A stretch of 64,000 nt of DNA from Arenibacter sp. 6A1 (GCF_012272855.1 NZ_JAAXCQ010000004.1:186001-250000), one strand, 5' to 3'. Positions 29,052-38,441 are shown, numbered from the stretch's first letter. The notes: a model not told the origin generated them from the sequence alone. Numbers and translations are program-made.

Positions 29052-29390
29052 TTTCCTTCCGCCCGATATTTCCATCATCATAAAAACGGATTTTTAAGGT
29101 TTTATTCCTCTAACAACTGAGCAATAACTCCTTGGAAATCCGTTTTAAATTTCTCATAAACCTCTCCCGTAGCCAGGCCATTGAAGCCGGTATAAAATTC
29201 CCTTACCTGTCCCGACTTATCGATAATTATCGTCGTGGGGTTCGACAAAAAAGGATTTAACAGCGGTAATTAACCTTGAGCAAAATTTTGTTTAAGACAT
29301 CCGTTCTGCGCCAACAAAACTGGGTATTATATTCCTACTCCTTCCTTTGGTAAATTGCTTGCTTTAAAAGCCATTTCCGTACTCTTACGT
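28946..29390. repeat. Tandem duplication, unit A (leuB end plus thioredoxin-gene end)
   Basis: The segment from CACCGAAG in leuB to CTCTTACG at 29389 is repeated at 29391-29836 with only small indels. In the first ~140 bases of the thioredoxin part about ten differences are seen by eye, more further in. Unit A keeps the true leuB end but a dead thioredoxin end. Confidence 0.9.
29102..29390 (-). pseudogene. Remnant of the TlpA-like lipoprotein gene (3' end)
   Basis: Reads as the last ~95 codons of the gene at 29548: TGFNG-like YTGFNGLATGEVYEKFKTDF and final QLLEE. In-frame stops interrupt it: TAA replaces Lys in the AQDKLP region and another TAA replaces Lys in LGVKYP. The frame has no start and is cut at 29390. 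It is part of the tandem duplication. Confidence 0.9.
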
Positions 29391-29836
29391 CACCGAAGTT
29401 GACGGAGATTTTATCACTCAAAATATTATAGGTCCCAGGGATGACTTTTATTACAATTACAAGAATATCGGTTTGGAAAAATCTACTATTATACAGAATC
29501 CTCCCGCCCCGATATTTTTATCATCATAAAAACGGGATTATAAGGTTTTATTCCTCTAATAACTGGCCGATAAGCCCATGGAAATCCGTTTTAAATTTCT
29601 CATAAACCTCTCCCGTAGCCGGGCCATTGAAGCCGGTATAAATTTTCCTTACCTGTCCAGACTTATCGATAATTATCGTCGTGGGGTACGACAATATATG
29701 ATTTAACATCGGTAATTTATCTTGTGCTAAGTTTTTGTTGGAACTTCCGTATTGCGCCAACAAAACTGGGTATTTCACCCCTAGTCGTTCCTTTAGTCTA
29801 TTGATTGCTTTAAAAGCCATTTCCTTGCTCTTAGCG
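29391..29836. repeat. Tandem duplication, unit B
   Basis: Second unit of the duplication, offset 445-446 bases from unit A. It carries a dead leuB end and the true 3' end of the thioredoxin-like gene at 29548-29836. Confidence 0.9.
29392..29529 (+). pseudogene. Remnant of leuB (3' end)
   Basis: Reads in frame with the leuB tail (TEVDGDFITQNIIG, then FYYNYKNIGLEKSTII). The native stop TAA is changed to CAG, so the frame runs on to a TAA at 29527-29529. No start or ribosome site; it begins at the duplication boundary. Confidence 0.88.
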
Positions 29837-30783
29837 TATTCAAATGCCAGCGCTACCACTTCCAAAGGCTCTTCTTGGTACTCTTCCATAAAGTCTACCA
29901 AAAACATGGATTCATCCAAACAGTTGGGACACCAAGTCCCCATAACCTGAACCACCACCACTTTGTCTTTAAAGTTATCATCTTCCAAGGAAACAATCTG
30001 GTCGTCGGTATTAGGGAAGGCAAAATTTAATTTCTCGTATCCTTCCTTTAAAAAGGTAAGTGAATCTTCACTTGGCAATTCAAAGTTTTCATTTCGTTGA
30101 GCCGTAAATGGTTCTTTAAAATGATTTCCCGAATAGAACATTCCGTTTAGAGTACTATCGGTCACTTTAGCAGCAAACAAATAGGCATGGGCCCCATCAA
30201 AGGCAGATAGCCTCACAGAATCTCCGTATTGTATCCCCTGTAAAAACCTATAATCGCCGGTGGTAGTTCTAAAAGTTCCCGTCACTTGGTCACCGCGCTG
30301 TTTAAAAATTCCTTTGGCCATGGTACTATCAATGGTTCCTGGACCAAAGACAACCTCCCAATCTCCTGAGATATTTTGTCCCGGACTCGGTTTTCCTGTT
30401 TTATCAAAGCGTTCTTTGATTCCGAAAGTTGCCTCAAATGCCACATTTCGCCCCAAAGACTCGTTTATAAAACGACCTTTTATACTGTTTTCCGTAAAGT
30501 TCCCAGAAAAATAGCTTTCAAAAACAGGCATCTTAATTACTATAGAGTCCCCAGAAATTGCTATTTCATTTATTACAATGGTTTCCTCGTCATTATAGAC
30601 AGCCATAGAATATGCTCCTAAGGACGATTTTTCGAGCATAAAATTAAAAGGAAGTTTCTGCTCCTTTGTAACTTCTAACTCTCCAAGCCACATGCCTTGG
30701 GATAATTCTTTATTATTTTTCTCATTACAAGAGTTCAATAAAATCAAAAAGGAAAGAAAAAAAAACGCAAATAAATATTTCAT
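29548..30783 (-). CDS. TlpA-like thioredoxin-domain lipoprotein
   Basis: 411 residues. Signal peptide with lipobox LLNSC (Cys19). Residues ~30-235 form a beta-rich domain with two related halves (SGDWEVVFGPG, GIFKQRGDQVTGTFRTTTGDY). A thioredoxin domain follows from ~255 with Cys285-Pro-Asn-Cys288 in GTWCPNC and the cis-Pro in SYPTTIIIDK. It likely reduces disulfides in the periplasm or cell surface; its partner is unknown. Divergent from pheT with 137 bases between, sharing a TATCTTTGAG element on both strands. Its 3' end is duplicated (see 29391). Confidence 0.92.
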   Translation of the reverse strand: MKYLFAFFFLSFLILLNSCNEKNNKELSQGMWLGELEVTKEQKLPFNFMLEKSSLGAYSMAVYNDEETIVINEIAISGDSIVIKMPVFESYFSGNFTENSIKGRFINESLGRNVAFEATFGIKERFDKTGKPSPGQNISGDWEVVFGPGTIDSTMAKGIFKQRGDQVTGTFRTTTGDYRFLQGIQYGDSVRLSAFDGAHAYLFAAKVTDSTLNGMFYSGNHFKEPFTAQRNENFELPSEDSLTFLKEGYEKLNFAFPNTDDQIVSLEDDNFKDKVVVVQVMGTWCPNCLDESMFLVDFMEEYQEEPLEVVALAFEYAKSKEMAFKAINRLKERLGVKYPVLLAQYGSSNKNLAQDKLPMLNHILSYPTTIIIDKSGQVRKIYTGFNGPATGEVYEKFKTDFHGLIGQLLEE

Positions 30784-30807
30784 AGATATGGTTACTAATT
30801 AATAGCC

Positions 30808-30819
30808 CTCAAAGATAAA
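30808..30819 (-). promoter_or_regulatory. Candidate -7 region of the TlpA-like gene
   Basis: On the minus strand this reads TTTATCTTTGAG, containing TAnnTTTG. It is the inverted copy of the pheT -7 region at 30892-30903. No good -33 TTG is seen at the usual spacing. Confidence 0.4.
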
Positions 30820-30870
30820 GCTGAATTTTTTATTTAGAATAAAAAATAAAACAATTCGCCCTATTACCTA

Positions 30871-30901
30871 TTGAATGTCTAATAGCATTGTTTTATCTTT
30901 G
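30871..30901 (+). promoter_or_regulatory. Promoter of pheT
   Basis: TTG at 30871-30873 and TATCTTTG at 30894-30901, 20 bases apart, match the Bacteroidota housekeeping promoter (TTG, ~19 nt, TAnnTTTG). The start codon lies 20 bases on. Confidence 0.65.
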
Positions 30902-30920
30902 AGCCCTCTAATAATTATCG

Positions 30921-33347
30921 ATGAAAATATCTTACAACTGGCTAAAACAGTTTTTAAAAATTGATTGGGATGCAAACAAGACCGCCGAACTCTTAACCGA
31001 CCTTGGTTTAGAAGTAGAAGGCATCACTCCCTATGAATCCGTAAAAGGTGGACTGAAAGGAATTGTTGTAGGGAAAGTTTTAACCTGCACACAACACCCT
31101 AATGCCGATAAATTAAAATTAACCACTGTAGATATAGGTCTTCCAGCCCCGCTACAAATCGTCTGTGGCGCCCCTAATATCGCTGCAGGACAGAATGTAC
31201 CCGTGGCTACTATAGGTACTACCCTATATACGGCCGAAGGAGAAGCTTGGACCATTAAGAAAGGAAAAATCCGCGGAGAGGAGAGTTTTGGCATGATCTG
31301 TTCCGAAGTCGAATTAGGACTTGGAGAAAGTCATGATGGTATCATGGTCTTAGATGAAAAGCTAAAGCCAGGAACACCTTGCGCCGAAATTTTTGAGGTT
31401 GAAAATGACGAGGTTTTTGAAATTGGCCTTACCCCTAACAGAGCAGACGCCATGAGTCATTTTGGGGTTGCCAGGGATTTAAAGGCAGGTTTTAAACAAA
31501 AAGACATCCATAAGGAACTTATTACTCCCCCAGTTTCCCATTTCAACATCACCAACAGATCCTTGAAAGTAGATGTGGAAGTAAAAAACAATACCCTAGC
31601 ACCAAGGTATTCCGGAATCACCATTAGCAATATGGTCGTTCAGCCATCTCCAACTTGGCTAAAAAACAGATTGCTTTCTATAGGTATTACTCCAAAAAAC
31701 AATGTTGTAGATGCTACTAATTACGTTCTACACGAATTAGGCCAACCACTGCATGCCTTTGATGCCGCAAAAATCAAGGATAATAAAATAATAGTTCAAA
31801 CCCTTCCAAAAGGCACTAAGTTCACGACCCTCGATGGTGTCGAGAGAACTTTGAGCGAAGAAGACTTAATGATATGCGATAGCGAAAAACCGTTATGTAT
31901 CGCAGGGGTATTTGGAGGTGAAAACTCTGGAGTTACCGAGTTTACCCAAAGTATATTTTTAGAAAGCGCCTACTTTAATCCGGTCTCTGTGCGTAAAACT
32001 GCAAAAAGACACGGACTAAACACGGATGCTTCTTTCCGTTTCGAGAGAGGAATAGATATCGACAATGTAGAGTACAGCCTTAAACGTGCTGCCTTATTGA
32101 TCCACGAAATCACCGGTGGAGATATCACTTCGGATATCGTAGACATCTATCCTAAGAAAAAAGACGATTACCACGTATTCTTAACCTTCGATAAGATCAA
32201 CAAATTGATCGGACAGGACATCCCTAAGGACACTATAAAATCTATTTTAGCGTCCTTAGATATAAAGGTTAAAAATATCACCGAATCGGGTCTAGGACTG
32301 TCCATTCCTTTTTATAGGGTAGACGTACAAAGAGAGGTCGATGTTATTGAAGAGATCCTAAGGGTTTTTGGCTACAACAATGTAGAATTTAAGGAGAAAT
32401 TAAACGCTTCTATCGCTACAACCTCGAAGTTTGAAGATTACAAGATTCAAAACATCATTGGCAACCTTTTGGCAGCACAAGGATTCAATGAAATATTATG
32501 TAACAGCCTTACATCACCTGCCTATACCGAACTTTCCGAAGATTTTAAATCGGAACAAAATGTCGTGATGCTAAATCCCCTTAGCACAGACTTATCGGTC
32601 ATGAGGCAATCTATGCTATTTTCTGGCCTAGAAGCCATAGCATATAACAGCAATCGAAAAAAACCAAACTTGAAATTTTTCGAATTTGGAAAGACCTATC
32701 ATCAATATGATAGCAAAAGAATAGAGAACAAACACCTGAGCCTTCTTATCACAGGAAACAGATTGGAAGATAGCTGGACGAATACTCCTAAGAAATCGGA
32801 TTTTTTCTATTTAAAAGCTATCACCGAAAATGCCTTAAGCCGCTTAGGCCTCAACCACTTAAAGTCACAACCGCTTACCCTAGATATTTACTCGGAAGGA
32901 ATTAGCCTAAAATACGCCAAAAAGGAAATTGTAAGCTTAGGAGTTATCAAGAAATCGATATTAAAGGAATTTGATATCAAACAAGAAGTACTGTACGCCG
33001 ATTTTAACTGGGACAATATTCTGGAAGCCATCCTAAATACAGAAATTGTATTTAAAGAAATTCCAAAATATCCTGAGGTAAAGCGAGATTTTGCTTTATT
33101 GATAGACGAAAACGTAAGCTTTAAACAGATCTACGATATCGCCTTAGAAACCGAAAAGAAATTATTGACCAATATCAATCTTTTTGATGTGTATACTGGA
33201 AGTAATTTGCCGCAAGGAAAAAAATCCTATGCCGTAAGCTATACCTTATTAGACGAAAAGGGTACACTGACAGATAAGCAAATAGACAAGATTATGAACA
33301 AGTTACAACAACGATACGCTACAGACCTAGGTGCCGAATTAAGGTAA
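30921..33347 (+). CDS. pheT: Phenylalanyl-tRNA synthetase beta subunit
   Basis: 808 residues, full length. Charges tRNA-Phe as an alpha2-beta2 enzyme with PheS, which is elsewhere. Domains in order: N-terminal SYNWLKQFL; tRNA-binding OB-fold ~40-150 with VGKVLTCTQHPNADKLKL; B3/4 editing region with GLTPNRADAMSHFGVARDL; B5; catalytic-like core with EVDVIEEILRVFGYNN; and C-terminal anticodon-binding FDX-ACB with EIPKYPEVKRDFALLID. Own promoter just upstream, terminator 44 bases downstream. Confidence 0.99.
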   Translation: MKISYNWLKQFLKIDWDANKTAELLTDLGLEVEGITPYESVKGGLKGIVVGKVLTCTQHPNADKLKLTTVDIGLPAPLQIVCGAPNIAAGQNVPVATIGTTLYTAEGEAWTIKKGKIRGEESFGMICSEVELGLGESHDGIMVLDEKLKPGTPCAEIFEVENDEVFEIGLTPNRADAMSHFGVARDLKAGFKQKDIHKELITPPVSHFNITNRSLKVDVEVKNNTLAPRYSGITISNMVVQPSPTWLKNRLLSIGITPKNNVVDATNYVLHELGQPLHAFDAAKIKDNKIIVQTLPKGTKFTTLDGVERTLSEEDLMICDSEKPLCIAGVFGGENSGVTEFTQSIFLESAYFNPVSVRKTAKRHGLNTDASFRFERGIDIDNVEYSLKRAALLIHEITGGDITSDIVDIYPKKKDDYHVFLTFDKINKLIGQDIPKDTIKSILASLDIKVKNITESGLGLSIPFYRVDVQREVDVIEEILRVFGYNNVEFKEKLNASIATTSKFEDYKIQNIIGNLLAAQGFNEILCNSLTSPAYTELSEDFKSEQNVVMLNPLSTDLSVMRQSMLFSGLEAIAYNSNRKKPNLKFFEFGKTYHQYDSKRIENKHLSLLITGNRLEDSWTNTPKKSDFFYLKAITENALSRLGLNHLKSQPLTLDIYSEGISLKYAKKEIVSLGVIKKSILKEFDIKQEVLYADFNWDNILEAILNTEIVFKEIPKYPEVKRDFALLIDENVSFKQIYDIALETEKKLLTNINLFDVYTGSNLPQGKKSYAVSYTLLDEKGTLTDKQIDKIMNKLQQRYATDLGAELR

Positions 33348-33390
33348 ATAGTGTTCTATAATCGTTTGTAACCACACAAATTAAAAAGAA

Positions 33391-33450
33391 AACCCGTTAT
33401 TTTCTTAGGACCGGCATAACTGCTGTTTGTAAGGAAGTAACGGTTTTTTA
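33391..33450 (+). terminator. Terminator after pheT
   Basis: AACCCGTTATTTTCTTA pairs with TAAGGAAGTAACGGTT across a ~28-base loop, with one bulge, followed by TTTTT. Good T-run; the long loop lowers confidence. Confidence 0.65.
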
Positions 33451-33763
33451 TTTATTAGCTTTCAATGTTCCCCCCACAACAGTCCTACCCGGGGTACAAA
33501 CAAACGTTTTCACTCCCAGGGATACATTAACTACTTCCCAAAGAATTGCTCTAGAAATACCCTAAAATAACCTCTCCCCCATTTTACGACGGCAACAGCA
33601 TAGAACAACCCCCTTGGCAAGCCTCCTAACAGCATTTATTAACTATGCCTAGTATTTACCTGCCGAACAAAAATACCACCAACAGCCCCCCATTGTATTC
33701 TTTATCTTATAACGAGCTTCATCACTTAAAACATTCCCTTCCTATCATTATAACCAAAAGCAG
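33451..33763. other. Non-coding gap after pheT
   Basis: About 310 bases of C-rich and A-rich sequence with no supported frame or RNA gene. Confidence 0.4.
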
Positions 33764-33802
33764 CAATAGGGAGCTTTTCTAATTTTAATAGCTTCCCTAT
33801 TG
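33764..33802. repeat. Inverted repeat upstream of a membrane-protein gene
   Basis: CAATAGGGAGC and GCTTCCCTATTG pair over 11 bp with one bulged base around a 16-base AT-rich loop. It lies 53 bases before the ATG at 33855. It may be a regulatory hairpin. Confidence 0.55.
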
Positions 33803-33854
33803 AAAAGAAACCCGAAATTCCTTAACTTTATAAGGAGGACTAATTGAAATAGTG

Positions 33855-34574
33855 ATGTTACTAGAGAAAACCAACATTCAGAAAAAGCTCTTCCAAGAGA
33901 AGGAGAAAGAAAACCAGGCGCAACAACTCATTGCCGAGGTTTACAAGCTTTTATCCGAAGACGAGGTTATTCGCAAAAGAATTAGCGCCACACTAAGCTC
34001 CAAAAGCAGTATTAGCTCCAATTTCTTCAAGTTCGATTTACTGGACACTAAAGAAATATACCATATCAGCCATATAAAAAAAATAGCGATAAATTATAGG
34101 CTCCGGTTTTTGGACGTCCGGTATTTCAAAGGCCCACTGCCCTCTGAGGTTATTTCCAAAATAAAAGGACTAGAAAAACGTCACAATACCGAACTAAAGG
34201 GATTTAAAATATTGGCTCCTTCCAAACTCTTTATCTTAGAAGACAGGGACGATCCTATTTTATTTGCACCCATTGGCAACGATTACTACTACTTAATACA
34301 CAAATGGGGAACAGACCTTCACCCCCTTAGAAAACTAATGATGTGGCCCTTTAAAAACTTCCTCAACCTTTTAGTCACTATCATCTCTTGTAGCTATTTA
34401 ATGACCGTAGTGATGCCATCAGAATTGTTCACCAAAAACCTCACAACCCATGAGTTTTGGATTCTCTTCTTTTTTATGTTTAAAACTACAGCCTTTATTT
34501 GCCTGTATTACGGGGTAGCGAAAGGAAAAAATTTCAATTCCGCCATTTGGAACAGCAAATACATAAAACCCTAA
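33855..34574 (+). CDS. Membrane protein of unknown function
   Basis: 239 residues from the ATG at 33855 (GTG three bases earlier is possible). A charged helical start (KKLFQEKEKENQAQQLIAEV) and a soluble region of ~160 residues are followed by two C-terminal membrane helices (FLNLLVTIISCSYLMTVVM, WILFFFMFKTTAFICLYYGV). AAGGAGG at 33832 is a strong Shine-Dalgarno core but ~16 bases from the start, which is long. I recognise no family. Alone between pheT and the ABC-F gene. Confidence 0.65.
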   Translation: MLLEKTNIQKKLFQEKEKENQAQQLIAEVYKLLSEDEVIRKRISATLSSKSSISSNFFKFDLLDTKEIYHISHIKKIAINYRLRFLDVRYFKGPLPSEVISKIKGLEKRHNTELKGFKILAPSKLFILEDRDDPILFAPIGNDYYYLIHKWGTDLHPLRKLMMWPFKNFLNLLVTIISCSYLMTVVMPSELFTKNLTTHEFWILFFFMFKTTAFICLYYGVAKGKNFNSAIWNSKYIKP

Positions 34575-34838
34575 CCGATTTCTACCTAACCAAAACAATG
34601 GTACCAGCCAGGAACCCGAACCGAGGCTAAACAGGATGCTTTATCACCATCACTCCGTTGAAAAAACAATGTAGCAAACACAAGCACCCCCTAATTGGAG
34701 CAACATTCACTATCCTATTTATTGAAAGCCCCATAAACATGCCTTATTTAAATTCTCACTTAGACCGACCAATTAAAAACACCCTGTTCGCCTCCAAATC
34801 CCACCAATGGCCATTTAGCTTCAATTAGACAGTCAGCT

Positions 34839-34924
34839 GCGTTAGGGACCGCGGCGGCATCCCCGCAGCGGAGCAAGGGATACAGCCAAGTGCCCGACCG
34901 ACGAAGGAGGGAACGCCCAAATTA
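34839..34924 (+). repeat. Dispersed ~88-bp GC-rich repeat, copy 2
   Basis: Starts GCGTTAGGGACCGCGGCGG and ends GGGAACGCCCAAATTA; same orientation as copy 1. In a convergent gap between the membrane protein and the ABC-F ATPase. Confidence 0.9.
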
Positions 34925-34997
34925 CATTCATTCAAACGACAACCAGCCGACACCAACCATACACTTAGTCCCAAAAAAGCAAGCTTATAAGAAATAA

Positions 34998-35024
34998 AAA
35001 AAGCTGCCTTTACAGACAGCTTTA
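34998..35024 (-). terminator. Terminator of the ABC-F gene
   Basis: On the minus strand, AAAGCTGTC and GGCAGCTTT form the stem and a TTTTTTATTT run follows. It lies 44 bases past the ABC-F stop; an A-run on the other side could let it act both ways. Confidence 0.8.
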
Positions 35025-35067
35025 AATTTATATGATACGATTCTTGGACAAGAATCCCAGGAATACC

Positions 35068-36696
35068 TTAGGCATTCACGACGTACATTTTTTCGCGTTG
35101 CTCTTTTATAGATTTATCGGACATATACTCATCAAAAGTCAGATACCTATCGATACACCCTTTAGGGGTCAACTCTATCACCCTATTACCAACAGTTTCT
35201 GCAAATTCGTGATCATGGGTAGAGAAAAGAACTGTTCCCTTAAAGTTTTTTAGGGAGTTGTTAAAAGTAGTAATACTTTCCAAATCCAAGTGGTTCGTAG
35301 GCTCGTCCAACATTAAAACGTTGGCACGCATCAACATCATTCTACTAAGCATACAACGCACTTTTTCTCCTCCGGACAATACCGTACATTTTTTTAAGGC
35401 TTCTTCTCCACTAAAGAGCATTTTCCCTAAAAAGCCTCTAATGCTTACCTCTTCTCTTTCTTCCTCTGTTTTGGCATATTGTCTTAACCAGTCTACCAAA
35501 TTTAAATCACTGTTAAAGAAAGGCGAATTGTCTGCCGGCAAATAAGATTGTGTGGTAGTAATACCCCACTGGTAAGTTCCGTTATCGGCTTTTCTATTAT
35601 CGTTCAAGATCTCGTAAAAGGCAGAAACGGCCCTAGAATCTTTTGAAATAACGACCACTTTATCTCCTTTGGCCAAATTAATATTAACATCCTGGAACAA
35701 CACTTCTCCTTCTTCGGTTGAAGCGGCAAGTTTTTCGATATTCAATATTTGGTCTCCCGCTTCTCTTTCTCTTTCAAAAATAATTGCCGGGTAACGTCTG
35801 CTCGAAGGCTTAATATCTTCGACCTTTAATTTGGACAACATTTTTTTACGGGAAGTAGCCTGCTTACTCTTAGCGACGTTTGCACTAAAACGCATAATGA
35901 ACTCCTGTAATTCCTTGGCCTTTTCTTCAGATTTTTTGTTCTGCTGCGCTCTTTGTCTCGCTGCCAATTGACTACTCTCGTACCAGAAAGTATAATTCCC
36001 AGAGTAAAGGTTCATCTTTCCAAAATCTATATCTCCAATATGCGTACATACCGAATCTAAAAAGTGTCTATCGTGAGACACCACTATTACTGTATTCTCA
36101 TAATTGGCAAGGAAATGCTCTAACCAGCTAATGGTTTCATAATCCAGGTCGTTGGTAGGCTCATCCATAATAAGCACATCCGGGTTCCCAAAAAGTGCCT
36201 GGGCCAATAACACCCTCACCTTTAATTTAGAATCCATATCGGCCATTAAGCTATAATGAAACTCCTCGGTAATTCCTAAGTTCGATAACATTGCCGCAGC
36301 ATTACTATCTGCATTCCAACCGTTCATTTCTTCGAACTGTACTTGCAACTCCCCTATTCTTTCGGCATTTTCATCACTGTAATCGGCATAAAGGGCATCT
36401 ATCTCACTTTTAATGTCGAACAAAGGCTTGTTTCCCATGACAACGCTTTCCAAAACCGTGTACTCATCATAGGCGTTGTGATTTTGCTCCAAGATAGACA
36501 TACGCTTTCCAGGCTCTAAATGAACATGCCCGGAAGTAGGATCTATCTGTCCAGAAAGAATTCTTAAGAAAGTAGATTTACCTGCGCCGTTGGCACCAAT
36601 AACCCCATAACAATTTCCTTGTGTAAAGGCTACGTTTACTTCATCGAAAAGTACTCTTTTCCCGAATTGTACAGATAAATTTGATACAGATAGCAT
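35068..36696 (-). CDS. ABC-F family ATPase (YbiT-like)
   Basis: 542 residues from the ATG at 36696, which opens MLSVSNLSVQFGKRVLF; an upstream in-frame start at 36771 adds 25 unlikely residues. Two ABC domains: Walker A GANGAGKST near residue 36, Walker B VLIMDEPTNDLD, then a linker with KSEEKAKELQEFIMRFSANV, and a second half with LSGGEKVRCMLSRMM and VLMLDEPTNHLD. No membrane helices, so it acts on the ribosome. Resembles E. coli YbiT more than EttA; YbiT-like members modulate translation, antibiotic protection is not implied. Confidence 0.93.
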   Translation of the reverse strand: MLSVSNLSVQFGKRVLFDEVNVAFTQGNCYGVIGANGAGKSTFLRILSGQIDPTSGHVHLEPGKRMSILEQNHNAYDEYTVLESVVMGNKPLFDIKSEIDALYADYSDENAERIGELQVQFEEMNGWNADSNAAAMLSNLGITEEFHYSLMADMDSKLKVRVLLAQALFGNPDVLIMDEPTNDLDYETISWLEHFLANYENTVIVVSHDRHFLDSVCTHIGDIDFGKMNLYSGNYTFWYESSQLAARQRAQQNKKSEEKAKELQEFIMRFSANVAKSKQATSRKKMLSKLKVEDIKPSSRRYPAIIFEREREAGDQILNIEKLAASTEEGEVLFQDVNINLAKGDKVVVISKDSRAVSAFYEILNDNRKADNGTYQWGITTTQSYLPADNSPFFNSDLNLVDWLRQYAKTEEEREEVSIRGFLGKMLFSGEEALKKCTVLSGGEKVRCMLSRMMLMRANVLMLDEPTNHLDLESITTFNNSLKNFKGTVLFSTHDHEFAETVGNRVIELTPKGCIDRYLTFDEYMSDKSIKEQREKMYVVNA

Positions 36697-36889
36697 AAAT
36701 AAAATTTTAAATTTTGTGCAAAAATAACAAAATAAACCCGCTAAGCCAACTATATTAGTACCCATTACCATCTAATACAAAGAAGTACCATGGCCGTTTT
36801 AGCGCGAACCCTGTAGTTTTAACTCACAATTAACAAGCTGTGTCTTTTGAGTTTAGTAGATTTGTTTACAATAAAGTTGCTATTCTAAT

Positions 36890-38278
36890 ATGAATAAACC
36901 TTTACTCTATACTTTCTTATTCGCACTTATTAGCTGCGGTACTAAAGAAAAAAAATCCTCTAGTGCATATTTTGCTGGTGAAATTGTTAACCCCACGAGC
37001 GATTATGTCGTACTTTATAAAGACGAAGTCGTTATAGATTCCGCCAAACTAAACCAAGACAACCGATTCTCCATAGCTCTAGATTCCCTAGCAGAAGGCC
37101 TGTACCATTTTGACCACAGTCCGGAATTGCAATATGTATACCTTGAGCAGGGCGACAGCATCATGATCCGGTTAAACACCAAGGATTTTGACGAGTCATT
37201 AATCTTTTCGGGAAAAGGCGAAGAAATCAACAACTTTTTACTAGAGCTTTTCCTTAGCACAGAAGACGAACCCAATAAAATACTGCCACTTTACAGCCTA
37301 GAGCCTAGCGAATTTTGTAAAAAAATAGACTCTTTACGCAACATAAAACTTAAATTACTAAACGACTTAAGCAAAGAAACACAACTATCCAAAAACGCTA
37401 TGGAAATAGCAACGGCTAGCATAGACTACCACTACTACACCTACAAGGAACGCTATCCGTTTTGGAACAGGATCAGGAATGCCAAGAAAGAAATCACTAC
37501 TATTCCGGAACATTTTTACACCTATCGAAAGGATTTGGAATACGACAACAACAAACTGACCTACCTTAGACCCTATTACAATTTTATGAAGAACCATTTT
37601 GACAACTTGTCCTATATGAGTTGTAAGGATGGCTGCCATGAAAACCACATTAGCATTGTCAAGAACAAACTTCATTTCAATCAGCACAAGCTGCACTTGA
37701 TAAACGATTTGGTAACTGAAAAAGGGCTGCGCGACAATCTTTTTAGGAATGTTGCCATGGATTACCTAATTAACGCTCACGAGGGAGATGAAAACAATAA
37801 AATATTCATCAATGATTTCCGAAAATTAGCGCAAAATAATAAACACCACAAAGAAATAGAGTTGTTGTACGAAGGTGTTATTAACCTACAGCCTTCGAAA
37901 AAACTGCCCAACATTTCTGTAATGAATGCCGAGGGCATTTCGGTTACCCTTCAAGAAATAGCAGACAAAGAAAAAAATGCGGTATTTTATTTCTGGACAG
38001 ACGCGCAAAGAATGCATTTTGAGGGCATTAAAAAACGCGTATCCCAATTAACAGCAAGCAAGCCCGAATACACCTTTATCGGAATCAATTGCAACACTGA
38101 CCCGGCCAGATGGCAATACGTGCTTAACACCAGCGACTTGGATACTAGCAAACAATTCAGGTCCGATGATTTTGAGAATTTAAAAAACGCCTTGGTCCTC
38201 AAGAGCCTAAACAAAGGAATCATTACCAAGGACGGTGTTATTATAGACGCCTTCGCCGACATCTATACCAGCTTTTAA
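36890..38278 (+). CDS. Thioredoxin-like lipoprotein lacking CXXC
   Basis: 462 residues. Signal peptide with lipobox ALISC (Cys17). The N-terminal ~110 residues form a beta domain like DUF4369 (YFAGEIVNPTSDYVVLYKDE, FDHSPELQYVYLEQGDSI), then a helical region (~120-325), then a thioredoxin-like end: LPNISVMNAEGISVTLQEIA, AVFYFWTDAQRMHFEG and YTFIGINCN. The active-site motif is replaced by TDAQ, so it should not exchange disulfides. It probably serves as an outer-membrane or periplasmic binding protein. Compare the CPNC-bearing lipoprotein at 29548. Confidence 0.8.
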   Translation: MNKPLLYTFLFALISCGTKEKKSSSAYFAGEIVNPTSDYVVLYKDEVVIDSAKLNQDNRFSIALDSLAEGLYHFDHSPELQYVYLEQGDSIMIRLNTKDFDESLIFSGKGEEINNFLLELFLSTEDEPNKILPLYSLEPSEFCKKIDSLRNIKLKLLNDLSKETQLSKNAMEIATASIDYHYYTYKERYPFWNRIRNAKKEITTIPEHFYTYRKDLEYDNNKLTYLRPYYNFMKNHFDNLSYMSCKDGCHENHISIVKNKLHFNQHKLHLINDLVTEKGLRDNLFRNVAMDYLINAHEGDENNKIFINDFRKLAQNNKHHKEIELLYEGVINLQPSKKLPNISVMNAEGISVTLQEIADKEKNAVFYFWTDAQRMHFEGIKKRVSQLTASKPEYTFIGINCNTDPARWQYVLNTSDLDTSKQFRSDDFENLKNALVLKSLNKGIITKDGVIIDAFADIYTSF

Positions 38279-38351
38279 CAGATCAATTTAAAAAGTGCCG
38301 TTTTCTGGTGCAATCCCACCAGATCGGTTTTCTAGGCTAACAGCTCCCAAT

Positions 38352-38441
38352 AAAATAATTTGGGCGTTCCCTCCTTCGTCGGGCGGGCACTTCGCTATAT
38401 CCCTTGCCATGCTGCGGGGATGCCGCTGCGGTCCCTAACGC
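38352..38441 (-). repeat. Dispersed ~88-bp GC-rich repeat, copy 3 (inverted)
   Basis: Reads on the minus strand as GCGTTAGGGACCGCAGCGG through GGGAACGCCCAAATTATTTT. Same element as at 16648 and 34839, in the convergent gap between the thioredoxin-like lipoprotein and the transaldolase-like gene. Confidence 0.9.

Noticed and set aside
35068-36696. Antibiotic-resistance ABC-F
   Set aside because: Motifs look like the YbiT housekeeping type; no resistance genes or leader peptide are near.
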